Source: Nannocystis exedens (lineage in GTDB: Bacteria > Myxococcota_A > Polyangia > Nannocystales > Nannocystaceae). Taken from it: a stretch of 64,000 bases of DNA. The notes under the pieces are model-generated. The model was given only the letters and a program-made list of their open reading frames with translations. It searched no databases and was not told the origin of the DNA. Where the stretch lies: assembly GCF_002343915.1 (NCBI RefSeq), contig NZ_NETK01000002.1, forward strand, positions 724,328 through 788,327, read 5' to 3'. The translations under genes and the position numbers were made by a program. How positions within the stretch are numbered: the first letter of the stretch is position 1; each line of letters opens with the position of its first letter. Of this stretch, positions 8,879-17,853 are shown in pieces.

Positions 8879-9457
8879 TCAGTGACGCGCGGTCGTGGCG
8901 AGCTGCACGGCGATCCCGAGCAGGGCCAGCGCGGCCCACGCGACGACCTCGGGGACCGCGTCGGGCAGGGCCCCCGTCCAGGGCAGCGCGGTGAGGTCGG
9001 TCAGCCAGCGGACGGGGCTCTCGGCCATCACCTCGGCGCTGCGCACCACCAGGGCCGCGCCGGTGATCGCGGTGGCGACGATCAGGACCACCCGCGACAC
9101 GACCACGCTGGCGCTGCCGGCCACGCACGCCAGGAGCAGCTGGACCTGCCACGAGACCCCGCCGACCACCGGCGCGACGGCCCAGGTCAGCAGCAACGCC
9201 GCGACCGCGCCGATCACGAACACGCCGATCCGGAAGTAGGCCAGCACCGCCCCCAGGCCGAGCAGGCCGGCGCCGACCTGCATCAGGCTGGCCGTGAGGA
9301 CCTGTCCCGGAAACCAGATCTCGGCCATCGCGGCTCCGGCGCCGACGCCGAACACCAGGCCGTAGATGCCGAGCACCAGCGGGAACAACTTGTAACCGGC
9401 GATGCAGTGCACGAGCCCCACGAGGAGCGCGACGACGGGGGGCAGACCGAGCGGCAC
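8879..9457 (-). CDS. Multi-pass membrane protein, DUF4203-like
   Basis: The 192 residues contain about seven hydrophobic segments with Gly/Ala-rich helices (GIYGLVFGVGAGAAMAE, GLLGLGAVLAYF, FVIGAVAALLLTW). The arrangement recalls the DUF4203/TMEM198-like family. It reads in the same direction as the gcvH-like gene, 75 bp upstream of it, so co-transcription is possible. Function unknown. Confidence 0.7.
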   Translation of the reverse strand: MPLGLPPVVALLVGLVHCIAGYKLFPLVLGIYGLVFGVGAGAAMAEIWFPGQVLTASLMQVGAGLLGLGAVLAYFRIGVFVIGAVAALLLTWAVAPVVGGVSWQVQLLLACVAGSASVVVSRVVLIVATAITGAALVVRSAEVMAESPVRWLTDLTALPWTGALPDAVPEVVAWAALALLGIAVQLATTARH

Positions 9458-9728
9458 GCGCGGACCCTAGCGACCGCGGCCGCACAGGGCAAAATAACGG
9501 CCGGCCGCGGCGGGGTCGCACGATCTTCGCCTGCGGTCCTCCCGGAGGTCGGCGAGCCCATCCGCGTGGACGCCACGGTCCGTCGCGATCCGGTCGTCCC
9601 CCCGACGACCGCCACGCCGGGCTCGCACGGGCACCGGTCAGGATGTTTCACCGTTCGCTGCGAGGACGGACACATGAGGGGTTTACCCTCGTCGCGCGCG
9701 GACGTGGTATGGCTGGGACGAAAGCGCC

Positions 9729-11060
9729 ATGCGCTCCGTCCTCCTGATCGCACTCCTGGCCACGAGCCCGCTCGCCTGCGGCGGCGAGGCGGGGGCCGGC
9801 GGTCCCGGGGGCCCGGGCGGCCCCGGCGGCGGCAAGGGTCGGCGCGGCGGCGAGGCCGAGGCGCTCGCGGTGGCCGTGACCACGCTGACGCCGGCGACGA
9901 TCGAGCGCCACTACCGCGGCGCCGGCACCCTGCGGGCGTTGCGAGCCGCCGATCTGGTCGCGCTGCAGCCCGGCGTGGTGCTCGAGCTCCGGGCCGAGGA
10001 GGGCGACAGCGTCGCCGAGGGCCAGCTGCTGGCCCGCCTCGACGGCCGCGCCTATCAACTCCAGGCCGCGCGCGACCGGCTCAGCGCCCAGAACGCGGCC
10101 AAGGAACTGCAGCGGCTCGAGCAGCTGAGCGGCCTGTTGTCGCGCGAGGAGCTCGACAAGCAGCGCTACGCCGCCGAGTCGGCGCTGGCCAGCGCCCAGG
10201 TGTCGCGCCACCAGGCCTCGCAGACGACCGTATCGGCCCCGTTCGCCGGCACCATCACCCGCCGCCACATCGACGTCGGCAACCTCGCCACCACCTCCAA
10301 GTCGCTGTTCACGATCGCCGACCTCAGCGCCCTCGACCTCGAGCTGCACGTGCCCGAGCGCGAGGCGAGCACCGTCCAGGCCGGGGCGCCGGCCGTCGTC
10401 GAGCTGCAGGACGGCAGCACCTTCGAGGCCCGGGTCGAGCGCCGCGCGCCGGTCGTCGACCCGCTGACCGGCACCGTGAAGTTCGTCGTCCGCGCCCGCA
10501 ACTTCCCCGCCGGCGCCGTGCCCGGGGCGTTCGCGCGCGCGACCCTGCGGGTGGCCGTGCGCGAGTCGGCCCCGAGCGTGCCGCGCCGCGCGATCGTCGA
10601 GGTCGAGGGCAAGCCGCACGTGTACGTGGTCGAGGACGGGCGGGCCCGCCGGCGCCCGGTCGAGCTCGGGCTGGTCGGCGAGGAGCGGGCGGAGATCCTC
10701 GGCGGCGTGGCCGAGGGCGCGCAGATCGTCATGGACGCCGGCACCGGCATCGCCGAGGGCATGCCGGTGCGCGCGGTCGCCGAGGGCGAGGGCAAGGGCA
10801 AGGGCAAGGCCGGGGGCCAGGGGGCGCAGGCCGGAGCCGAGGGCGCGGCGAGCCAGCCGGCCGCGGCGCAAGCCGGCGATGCGGCCCAGGCCGGCGCCGG
10901 CGCGGGTTCGCCCGACGTGTCCGCGGGAGCAGGTCCCAAGGGCCAGGTCCCGGAAGCCAGGTCCGAAGCAGCAGGTTCGAAAGGTCAGGTCCCGGAGGCC
11001 AGGGCGCAACAGACAGGTCCGAAGGGGCAGGCGGCCGCAGCGGCGCCAGGGGGCCGGTGA
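9729..11060 (+). CDS. RND efflux periplasmic adaptor (membrane fusion) lipoprotein
   Basis: A signal peptide with a lipobox ending PLAC is followed by a Gly-rich linker. Next come the lipoyl half-motifs (VLELRAEEGDSVAEGQLLARLD and SAPFAGTITRRHIDVGN), a short alpha-hairpin, and beta-barrel and membrane-proximal domains. The protein links an inner-membrane RND pump to an outer-membrane channel. The last ~90 residues are unusual: a Lys/Gly/Ala/Gln-rich tail whose final ~42 codons are a translation of nine 14-bp repeat units. The stop overlaps the next gene by GTGA, so the three pump genes form an operon. No outer-membrane factor gene is seen nearby. Confidence 0.9.
   Translation: MRSVLLIALLATSPLACGGEAGAGGPGGPGGPGGGKGRRGGEAEALAVAVTTLTPATIERHYRGAGTLRALRAADLVALQPGVVLELRAEEGDSVAEGQLLARLDGRAYQLQAARDRLSAQNAAKELQRLEQLSGLLSREELDKQRYAAESALASAQVSRHQASQTTVSAPFAGTITRRHIDVGNLATTSKSLFTIADLSALDLELHVPEREASTVQAGAPAVVELQDGSTFEARVERRAPVVDPLTGTVKFVVRARNFPAGAVPGAFARATLRVAVRESAPSVPRRAIVEVEGKPHVYVVEDGRARRRPVELGLVGEERAEILGGVAEGAQIVMDAGTGIAEGMPVRAVAEGEGKGKGKAGGQGAQAGAEGAASQPAAAQAGDAAQAGAGAGSPDVSAGAGPKGQVPEARSEAAGSKGQVPEARAQQTGPKGQAAAAAPGGR
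10915..11040. repeat. 14-bp repeat array, 9 units, translated as the adaptor C-terminus
   Basis: Unit starts at 10915, 10929, 10943, 10957, 10971, 10985, 10999, 11013 and 11027 are exactly 14 bp apart. Most cores are CAGGTCC. Because 14 is not a multiple of 3, the reading frame rotates through the repeat and gives a 14-residue protein period (GPKGQVPEARSEAA, GSKGQVPEARAQQT). Confidence 0.9.
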
Positions 11061-14000
11061 CGGGCGAGGCGCGGCCGCGCGGCATGGTCGCCGGCGCGGT
11101 CGGGCGGCCGGTCACGACCACGATGGTGCTGGTCGCGCTGGTCGTGTTCGGCCTGGTGGCGCTGACGCGGCTGCCGCTGGCGCTGCTGCCGGACCTCAGC
11201 TACCCGAGCGTCACCGTCCGCACCGAGATGCCGGACGCGGCCCCGCAGGAGGTCGAGGAGCTGCTGACGCGGCCGGTCGAGGAGCTGGTCAGCGCGGTGC
11301 CCGGGGTGGTGCAGGTCGAGTCGGTCTCGCGCGAGGGCATCAGCGAGGTCGTGCTCGACTTCGGCTGGGGCACCGACATGGACCGCGGGCTCGACGACGT
11401 GCGCGAGAAGCTCGACCGCGTGGTCCTGCCGACCGGGGTGCAGCGGCCGGTGGTGCTGCGCTACGACCCGGCGCAGGAGCCGATCCTGCGCCTGGCGCTG
11501 GTCTCGAAGGACAACATGCGCCCGGCCGAGCTGTGGGAGCTGGCCGACCGCCGGGTCAAGCGCGCGCTCGAGAAGATCCCCGGCGTCGCGGCGGTGCAGA
11601 TCCACGGCGGCGACAAGGAGGAGATCCGCGTCGAGATGGATCCGCAGCGGCTCGCGGCCCTGCGCGTGACCGCCGACGAGGTCGCGCAGGCGATCCGCCG
11701 CGACAACGTCAACCGCCCCGGCGGCGCCCTGACCGAGCAGAAGAGCCGCTACCTGCTGCGCACCGTCCACGAGGCCCGCGCCCCGGCCGAGCTCGAGGAG
11801 GTCGTGGTCCGCAGCCGCGACGGCGCCGAGCTGCGCCTGCGCGACGTCGCCGACGTCGCCCGCGTGCCGGTCGAGCGCGAGGAGCTGGCGCTGGTGGCAG
11901 GGCGCGAGGCGGTCGAGCTGGCGGTCTACCGCGAGGGCGACGCCAACACGGTGGCGGTGTCGCGGGCGGTCCAGACGGCGCTGCCCGACCTGCACCTCGG
12001 GACGGGTCAGAGCGTGCTCGTGCTCAGCGACCAGGCCGCCTTCATCGAGTCGGCGATCGCCGAGGTCCAGAGCAACACCCTGCTCGGCGGCGCCCTGGCG
12101 GTGCTGGTCCTGCTGTTCTTCCTGCGCGACCTGCGGGCCACCCTGGTCATCGCCGCCGCCATCCCGATCTCGCTGCTCGTCACCTTCGTGCCGCTGCAGC
12201 TGCTCGGCGTCAGCCTCAACCTGATGAGCCTCGGCGGCCTGGCGCTCGGCGTCGGCATGCTGGTCGACAACAGCATCGTCGTGCTCGAGTCGATCGCCCG
12301 CGTGCGCGAGCGCGACCGGCGCGGCGCCGCGGCGACCACCGCGGTCCGCGGCGCCACCGAGGTCGCGGCCTCGGTGATCGCGTCGACGCTGACGACGGTG
12401 GCGGTGTTCCTGCCGATGGCCTTCGTCGAGGGCGTCGCCGGCCGCCTGATCCGCGACCTGGCGTACACGGTGTCGCTCAGCATCGTCTCGTCGATGTTCG
12501 TCAGCCTGACCCTGGTGCCGGTGCTGCAGAGCCTGGGCGGCGGCGGGGCAGGGGACGACGCCGACGAGCCGGCGCCGCGCTCGCTGCTGGCCTGGCTGCT
12601 GGCCCCGTTCGCGCTGGTGTTCCGCGGCCTGCGCCTTGCGACATGGGCGATCGGACATGTCCTCCGGGTCCTCACGGCGCCGCTGACCGCCGCCTACGCC
12701 GCGCTCGAGCGCGCCTACCCGCTGGCGCTCAAGGCCGCGCTGCGCTGGCGCTTCACGGTCGTGGCGCTGGCGGTGGCGCTGTGCGTGCTGGCGTTCCAGC
12801 AGCTGCAGGGCCTCGGCCGCACGCTGCTGCCGGAGATCCAGCAGGGCGAGTTCTTCGTCCAGATCTCGCTGCCGCAGGGCAGCTCGCTGGAGCGCACGGC
12901 CGACGTCGCCCGCCGGGTCGCCGCCGCGGTCGAGCACGACGAGGCGGTCGCCCAGGTGTTCGCCCGCGTCGGCAGCATGACCGCCGGCGACAGCGCCACC
13001 GGCACCGTCGCCGGCACCCACCTGGCCCAGGTCAACGTCCGCCTGCACCCGGGCCTGCCGGCGCCGGAGGAGGCCGCGCTCGAGGAGGCGCTGATGCTGG
13101 CCATGGCCGGCGCCGCGGCCGACCCCGAGGCCACGCTGCGGCTCGGCCGCCCGGCGCTGTTCTCGTTCGATGCCCCGATCGAGGTCCGGATCTTCAGCGA
13201 GGAGCCCGAGCGCGCGATCGCCCACGCGGTCGCGCTGCTGCCCGAGCTGCGCGCGATCCCGGGCCTCGCCGACGTCGCCCCCGACGACCTCGCCGGCCGC
13301 CCCGAGGTCCGCGTCGACTTCGACCGCGAGCGCCTCAGCCGCCTCGGCCTCGGCGTCGACGCGGCGGCGCTCGCCGTGCAGCGCGCGGTCCAGGGCGAGA
13401 TCGCGACCAAGATGCACGCGGCCGACCGCCAGCTCGACGTCCGCGTCCAGCTGCCGCAGGTCGACCGCACCCGCGCGGCCGACGTCGGCAAGATCGCCGT
13501 GGCCGTGATCGGCGACGTCCCGGTCACCGTGGCCGCCGTCGCCGACCTGGTCGAAGGGACAGGCCCTGCCGAGATCCGCCACCTCGACGGGCGCCGGGGC
13601 CTGCGGATCCGCGCCCGCCTCACCGGCGAGGACCTCGCCACCGTGGCCGCCCGCGTCGAGGACGTCCTCGCCGAGCACGACCCCGGCGACGGCCGCGTCC
13701 AGGCCGAGCTCGGCGGCCAGGCCGAGTCGCTGGGCGGGTCGATGAAAAGCATGATGTTTGCGGCACTTATCGCCGTATTCCTCATCTATGTGGTGATGGC
13801 CTCGAGCTTCGAGAGCCTGCACCACCCGCTGCTGATCATGGGCACCGTCCCGCTCGCCGTGGTCGGGGTCGCGTGGGCCTGCGTGCTGACCGGCACCCCG
13901 ATCTCGGCGATGGTCGGGATGGGGGCGATCATCCTCGGCGGCATCGTCGTGAACAACGCGATCGTCCTGGTCAACACCGTCAACTACCGCCGCGGCCAGG

Positions 14001-14266
14001 GCATGGAGGTCGGCCCGGCGCTGCTCGAGGCCGGCCGACTGCGGCTGCGGCCGATCGTCATGACCACGGCGACGACCGTGCTCGGCCTGTTGCCGATGGC
14101 GGCCGGCGTCGGCGACGGCGCGGCGCTGCGCCAGCCGCTCGCGGTCACCGTCATCGGCGGCCTGACCGCGGCGACCCTGCTGACCCTGGTCGTGATCCCG
14201 TGCCTGTACAGCCTGCTGCCGGGCAAGCGCCAGGACGCCTGGGCCGACATGGCGGGGGAGGACTGA
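11057..14266 (+). CDS. RND-family efflux permease, first of two
   Basis: About 1069 residues with the usual duplicated plan of 12 TM helices and two large periplasmic loops. TM4 carries GVGMLVDNSIVVLES with one Asp for proton relay, and the second half carries GAIILGGIVVNNAIVLVN. GTG 11057 overlaps the adaptor stop by 4 bases; ATG 11084 is an alternative start. It should export small molecules using the proton gradient; the substrate cannot be predicted. Two 14-bp units lie within the central linker at 12641-12668. It is followed one base later by a second permease gene, suggesting a heteromeric pump of the MdtBC kind. Confidence 0.9.
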   Translation: MTGEARPRGMVAGAVGRPVTTTMVLVALVVFGLVALTRLPLALLPDLSYPSVTVRTEMPDAAPQEVEELLTRPVEELVSAVPGVVQVESVSREGISEVVLDFGWGTDMDRGLDDVREKLDRVVLPTGVQRPVVLRYDPAQEPILRLALVSKDNMRPAELWELADRRVKRALEKIPGVAAVQIHGGDKEEIRVEMDPQRLAALRVTADEVAQAIRRDNVNRPGGALTEQKSRYLLRTVHEARAPAELEEVVVRSRDGAELRLRDVADVARVPVEREELALVAGREAVELAVYREGDANTVAVSRAVQTALPDLHLGTGQSVLVLSDQAAFIESAIAEVQSNTLLGGALAVLVLLFFLRDLRATLVIAAAIPISLLVTFVPLQLLGVSLNLMSLGGLALGVGMLVDNSIVVLESIARVRERDRRGAAATTAVRGATEVAASVIASTLTTVAVFLPMAFVEGVAGRLIRDLAYTVSLSIVSSMFVSLTLVPVLQSLGGGGAGDDADEPAPRSLLAWLLAPFALVFRGLRLATWAIGHVLRVLTAPLTAAYAALERAYPLALKAALRWRFTVVALAVALCVLAFQQLQGLGRTLLPEIQQGEFFVQISLPQGSSLERTADVARRVAAAVEHDEAVAQVFARVGSMTAGDSATGTVAGTHLAQVNVRLHPGLPAPEEAALEEALMLAMAGAAADPEATLRLGRPALFSFDAPIEVRIFSEEPERAIAHAVALLPELRAIPGLADVAPDDLAGRPEVRVDFDRERLSRLGLGVDAAALAVQRAVQGEIATKMHAADRQLDVRVQLPQVDRTRAADVGKIAVAVIGDVPVTVAAVADLVEGTGPAEIRHLDGRRGLRIRARLTGEDLATVAARVEDVLAEHDPGDGRVQAELGGQAESLGGSMKSMMFAALIAVFLIYVVMASSFESLHHPLLIMGTVPLAVVGVAWACVLTGTPISAMVGMGAIILGGIVVNNAIVLVNTVNYRRGQGMEVGPALLEAGRLRLRPIVMTTATTVLGLLPMAAGVGDGAALRQPLAVTVIGGLTAATLLTLVVIPCLYSLLPGKRQDAWADMAGED
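12627..12668. repeat. 14-bp repeat units inside the first RND permease gene
   Basis: Units at 12627 (CCTGCG), 12641 (CATGGG) and 12655 (CATGTCC) follow exact 14-bp steps and are read as LRLATWAIGHVLR near the junction of the two halves of the pump. Confidence 0.65.
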
Positions 14267-14267
14267 C

Positions 14268-17200
14268 GTGGGCGCGGACCGGCAGCCTGGCACCGAGGAC
14301 ATGTCCGCGAGCGCAGGTCCAATCGGCCCTGGTACAGGGGACATGTCCGCGAAGGCAGGCCCGCAGATCGCCGGCCGCGCCAGCCTCAGCGACCTGGCGC
14401 TCGACCGCCCGGTGATGATCGGGATGCTGCTGCTGGCGATCCTGGTCCTCGGCGCGATCGCCACCGCCCGCCTGCCGCTGGCCTTCCTGCCGGCCGGCGG
14501 CACCGCCCGCGTGTCGCTGCGCATCAACCTCCAGCGCACCAGCCCCGAGCTGGTCGAGCGCGAGATCATCCGCCCGGTCGAGGAGGCGATGGCCGGCCTG
14601 CGCGGGCTGCAGCGGATCCAGGTCGGCAGCGGCGGCTGGGGCGTGCGCGTCAACCTCGAGTTCGTCGCCGGCACCGACATCGCCGCCCGCAAGGCCGAGA
14701 TCCGCGAGCGCTTCGACCGGATCCGCGGGACCCTGCCGGACGCGATCACGCGGGTCACCCTCGATTCGTGGGGCCGCTCCGACGACGCGGTGGTCAAGCT
14801 GCGCCTCGCCAGCGACAGCGACCTGACGCGCTCCTACGACCTGATCGAGCGCCACGTGGTGCGGCCGATCGAGCGGATCCCCGGCGTGTCGCGCGTCGAG
14901 CTCGAGGGCGTCGAGCCGCGCGAGCTCGAGGTCGCCCTCGACCTCGAGGCCCTGCGCCGCGCCGGCGTGTCGGCCCAGGCCGTCAGCACCGCCGTGCGCG
15001 AGGCCCGGCAGGGGCGCAGCCTCGGCGTCCTGCGCGAGGACGCGACCCAGCCCGGCGTGCGCGCCCCGCCGGTCGACGCCGACCCGCAGGCGTTCGCGGC
15101 CCTGCCGGTGGCCCGCAGCCGCGGCGCGCCGGGTGCCGCGAGCGCGGCCACGACCGCGCCGCGCACGAGCTCGACCGCGGCTGCTTCGACCGCGAGCACG
15201 GCTGCCTCTTCGAGCATGTCCTCCGGGACATCCGCCACCACCGCGCCGGCGGTCTCGGCCACCGCGCCGCTGGCGGCCCAGGGCCCGCAGGGCATCGGCG
15301 CGCGCAGCAACACCGCCAGCGTCGGCCCGGGCGTCTACACCAGCACGCCGGTCGGCGCCGGCGTCGCCCCGGCCACCGCGTCGGCGGTCGGGCAGACGAG
15401 CACGACCGTACCGGCGCGGGTCGGCGAGGTCGCGCGGGTCGAGGTCCACCCGCGAGAGAACCGCAACTTCCGCAGCCTCGACGGCCGCCTCGGCGTCGAC
15501 CTCTCGGTCTACGCCGACGCCGGGGCGAGCCCGGTCGACGTCGCCCGCGCCGTCAACGGGGTCGTCGAGGAGCTGCAGGCCAGCCCGCGGCTCGGCGGGA
15601 TCTCGGCGGTCGTCTACCACGACCAGGGCAAGATCATCCTCAAGACCCTGGCCGACCTGCGCGACACCGGCATCTACGGCGGCTTGCTCGGCGTGGCCAT
15701 GCTGTGGCTGTTCCTGCGCCGCTGGGGCGTCACCCTGGTGGCGGCGCTGTGCATCCCGCTGACGATCCTCGCCACCTGCGGGGTGCTGCTGATCCGCGGC
15801 GAGGAGCTCAATTGCATCGTCCTGCTCGGCCTCGTGCTCGGCGTCGGCATGCTGGTCGACAACGCGGTCGTCATCACCGAGGCGATCGAGCTGCAGGCCC
15901 AGCGCGGGCTGCCGGCGCGCGCGGCGGTGCGGGCCGGCGGGCGCGAGGTCGGCCTGGCGACGGTGGCGTCGACCGTGTCGAGCGTGATCGTGTTCCTGCC
16001 GCTGGTGTTCGGCGACCCGGCCAACCCGATGAGCGCGCTGCTGGCCCCGCTCGGCCTCACCTTCGCCACCGTGCTGCTGTGCAGCCTGTTCGTCAGCCAG
16101 ACGCTGGTGCCGCTGGTCATGCCGGCGGTGCTCAAGCGCGGCGGGGTGGCCGAAGGGACAGGTCGGAGCGGCCGCCTCCTCGGCCCGCTGATCGCCGGCT
16201 ACGGGCGCCTGATCGCGCTGACGCTGCGGTTCCGCCGCACCGCGCTGGTGCTCGGTTTGGGCCTCGCCGCGAGCGCCGTGATCCCGTCGCAGCGGCTGAC
16301 CTACAACCTGTCCGACATCGACCCGAAGCCCGACTGGGTCGAGGTCAGCATGCAGTTCGTCGGCAGCCCGGGCTACAAGGAGATCGGCGAGCGGGTGCGC
16401 GTGGTCGAGGAGGCGATCCTGGCCAAGAAGGACGCGCTCGCGGTCACCCACGTCTCGTGCGCCTACTCCGACTTCTGGGGCCGCTGCGACGTCCACCCGA
16501 TCGCCCGCGCCGCCTCCGAGGCCGACGCCGAGGCGTTCACCAAGACCGTCAAGCAGGCGCTGCCCGAGCAGCCCGGCGTGCGCTACCTGGTCGGCGAGAA
16601 CAACCGCGGGCAGATGCGCGGCAACCCCGACCGCCACGAGGTCGAGCTGGCGATCAAGGGCGAGGACATGGGTGTCCTCATGGACCTGGCCGAAAAGGCA
16701 GCCGCCCACCTGCGCGCGACCCTGCCGCGCGGCAGCGCCGACAACCCCGAGTCGGGCGGCGTCGACACCGTGATCGGCCCCTACGACGAGGGCTCGCGCG
16801 AGCTCCACGTCAAGCTCGACGGCGCCCTGCTGCGGCGCTACGGCCTGCGCGCCGACGACGTCGCGCGCCTGATCCAGACCGCGTTCCAGGGCACGCCGCT
16901 CGGCCAGGTGCGCAGCCCCGAGGGCCAGATCGAGCTGCGCCTGTCGGCCGGCAACCGCGCCGGCGGGGCAGGGGACGGGCCGACGCTCGAGGAGCTGCGC
17001 GACCTGCCGATCCCGTTGGCCGACGGCGGCGAGGTCACGGTCGGTGGCATCGCGGCGCTCGAGCCCACGCGCAGCCCGTTCTTCATCCAGCGTCTCGACC
17101 GCGAGACCCAGGTCAAGGTCAAGGCCCGCTTCTTCACCCCCGAGCCGGAGAAGAACCGCGAGCTGGTCAAGAAGGCGATGGAGAGCTTCGTGTTCCCGGC

Positions 17201-17780
17201 CGGCTACAGCAGCGGCGAGTGGTCGCGCTGGGGTCGCGCGCAGCGGTCCAACATCGAGGTGCTCATCGACCTCGGCCTGTGCCTGCTGCTGGTCTACGCG
17301 GTGATGGCCTCGCTGTTCGAGAGCTTCCTGCAGCCGTTCGCGATCCTCGCCACCTGCCTGCTCGGCTGCGTCGGCGCGCCGTGGCTCATGTGGTGGACCG
17401 GCACCACCGTCGACACGACGGCGATGATCGGCCTCTTTATCCTCATCGGCATCGCCGTGAACAACGGCATCATGCTGATCGACCGCGCCATCCAGCTGCG
17501 CGCCGCCGGCATGACCCGCGACGCCGCGCTCGCGGCGGCCGGAGCCGATCGCCTGCGCCCCATTTTGATGACCGCGGGGACGACGGTGCTCGGTCTGGTG
17601 CCGATGCTGATCCACCACCCCACGCTCGCAGGCGTCTACTATCACGCCATCGCGCTGATCCTCGTAGGCGGACTGGCGTCGAGTACGGTGATGACGCTGG
17701 TCTTCCTGCCAGCGACCTACAGTTTGATCGACGACCTGGCCCGCGCGGGCCGATCGGTGTGGCGGCGCGTCGCGCGATGA
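14268..17780 (+). CDS. RND-family efflux permease, second of two, with low-complexity insertion
   Basis: A second RND transporter of about 1170 residues, with TM4 motif GVGMLVDNAVVITEA and a C-terminal half containing GIAVNNGIMLIDRA. Its N-terminus includes five translated 14-bp repeat units (14299-14368), so the true start could be GTG 14268, ATG 14301 or ATG 14343; the last lies just before the conserved SLSDLALDRPV. Residues of about 283-381 are an Ala/Ser/Thr-rich insertion in the first periplasmic loop, absent from its neighbour. Immediate adjacency to the first permease suggests that both subunits join one trimeric pump. Confidence 0.9.
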   Translation: MGADRQPGTEDMSASAGPIGPGTGDMSAKAGPQIAGRASLSDLALDRPVMIGMLLLAILVLGAIATARLPLAFLPAGGTARVSLRINLQRTSPELVEREIIRPVEEAMAGLRGLQRIQVGSGGWGVRVNLEFVAGTDIAARKAEIRERFDRIRGTLPDAITRVTLDSWGRSDDAVVKLRLASDSDLTRSYDLIERHVVRPIERIPGVSRVELEGVEPRELEVALDLEALRRAGVSAQAVSTAVREARQGRSLGVLREDATQPGVRAPPVDADPQAFAALPVARSRGAPGAASAATTAPRTSSTAAASTASTAASSSMSSGTSATTAPAVSATAPLAAQGPQGIGARSNTASVGPGVYTSTPVGAGVAPATASAVGQTSTTVPARVGEVARVEVHPRENRNFRSLDGRLGVDLSVYADAGASPVDVARAVNGVVEELQASPRLGGISAVVYHDQGKIILKTLADLRDTGIYGGLLGVAMLWLFLRRWGVTLVAALCIPLTILATCGVLLIRGEELNCIVLLGLVLGVGMLVDNAVVITEAIELQAQRGLPARAAVRAGGREVGLATVASTVSSVIVFLPLVFGDPANPMSALLAPLGLTFATVLLCSLFVSQTLVPLVMPAVLKRGGVAEGTGRSGRLLGPLIAGYGRLIALTLRFRRTALVLGLGLAASAVIPSQRLTYNLSDIDPKPDWVEVSMQFVGSPGYKEIGERVRVVEEAILAKKDALAVTHVSCAYSDFWGRCDVHPIARAASEADAEAFTKTVKQALPEQPGVRYLVGENNRGQMRGNPDRHEVELAIKGEDMGVLMDLAEKAAAHLRATLPRGSADNPESGGVDTVIGPYDEGSRELHVKLDGALLRRYGLRADDVARLIQTAFQGTPLGQVRSPEGQIELRLSAGNRAGGAGDGPTLEELRDLPIPLADGGEVTVGGIAALEPTRSPFFIQRLDRETQVKVKARFFTPEPEKNRELVKKAMESFVFPAGYSSGEWSRWGRAQRSNIEVLIDLGLCLLLVYAVMASLFESFLQPFAILATCLLGCVGAPWLMWWTGTTVDTTAMIGLFILIGIAVNNGIMLIDRAIQLRAAGMTRDAALAAAGADRLRPILMTAGTTVLGLVPMLIHHPTLAGVYYHAIALILVGGLASSTVMTLVFLPATYSLIDDLARAGRSVWRRVAR
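14299..14368. repeat. 14-bp repeat array, 5 units, at the start of the second permease gene
   Basis: Units start at 14299, 14313, 14327, 14341 and 14355 in exact 14-bp steps: ACATGTCC, GCAGGTCC, CCCTGGTA, ACATGTCC, GCAGGCCC. Two of them provide candidate ATG starts (14301, 14343) for the downstream frame. Confidence 0.9.
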
Positions 17781-17853
17781 GCGAACTCGAGCCTGGCCCC
17801 ACGTGTGCGCCAACGTCCGTCGGCGCGCAGAAAGACCACCCGCCAGGGAGCTC

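Noticed and set aside
8561..14266. A single 1900-residue open frame
   Set aside because: Only the part from GTG 11057 is an RND permease; the upstream part is an antisense or out-of-frame reading of GcvH-like, DUF4203-like and adaptor genes.
10985..14797. A 1270-residue frame on the minus strand opposite the RND genes
   Set aside because: It is a shadow caused by extreme third-position GC; its composition (His, Gln, Arg, Asp) shows no domain.
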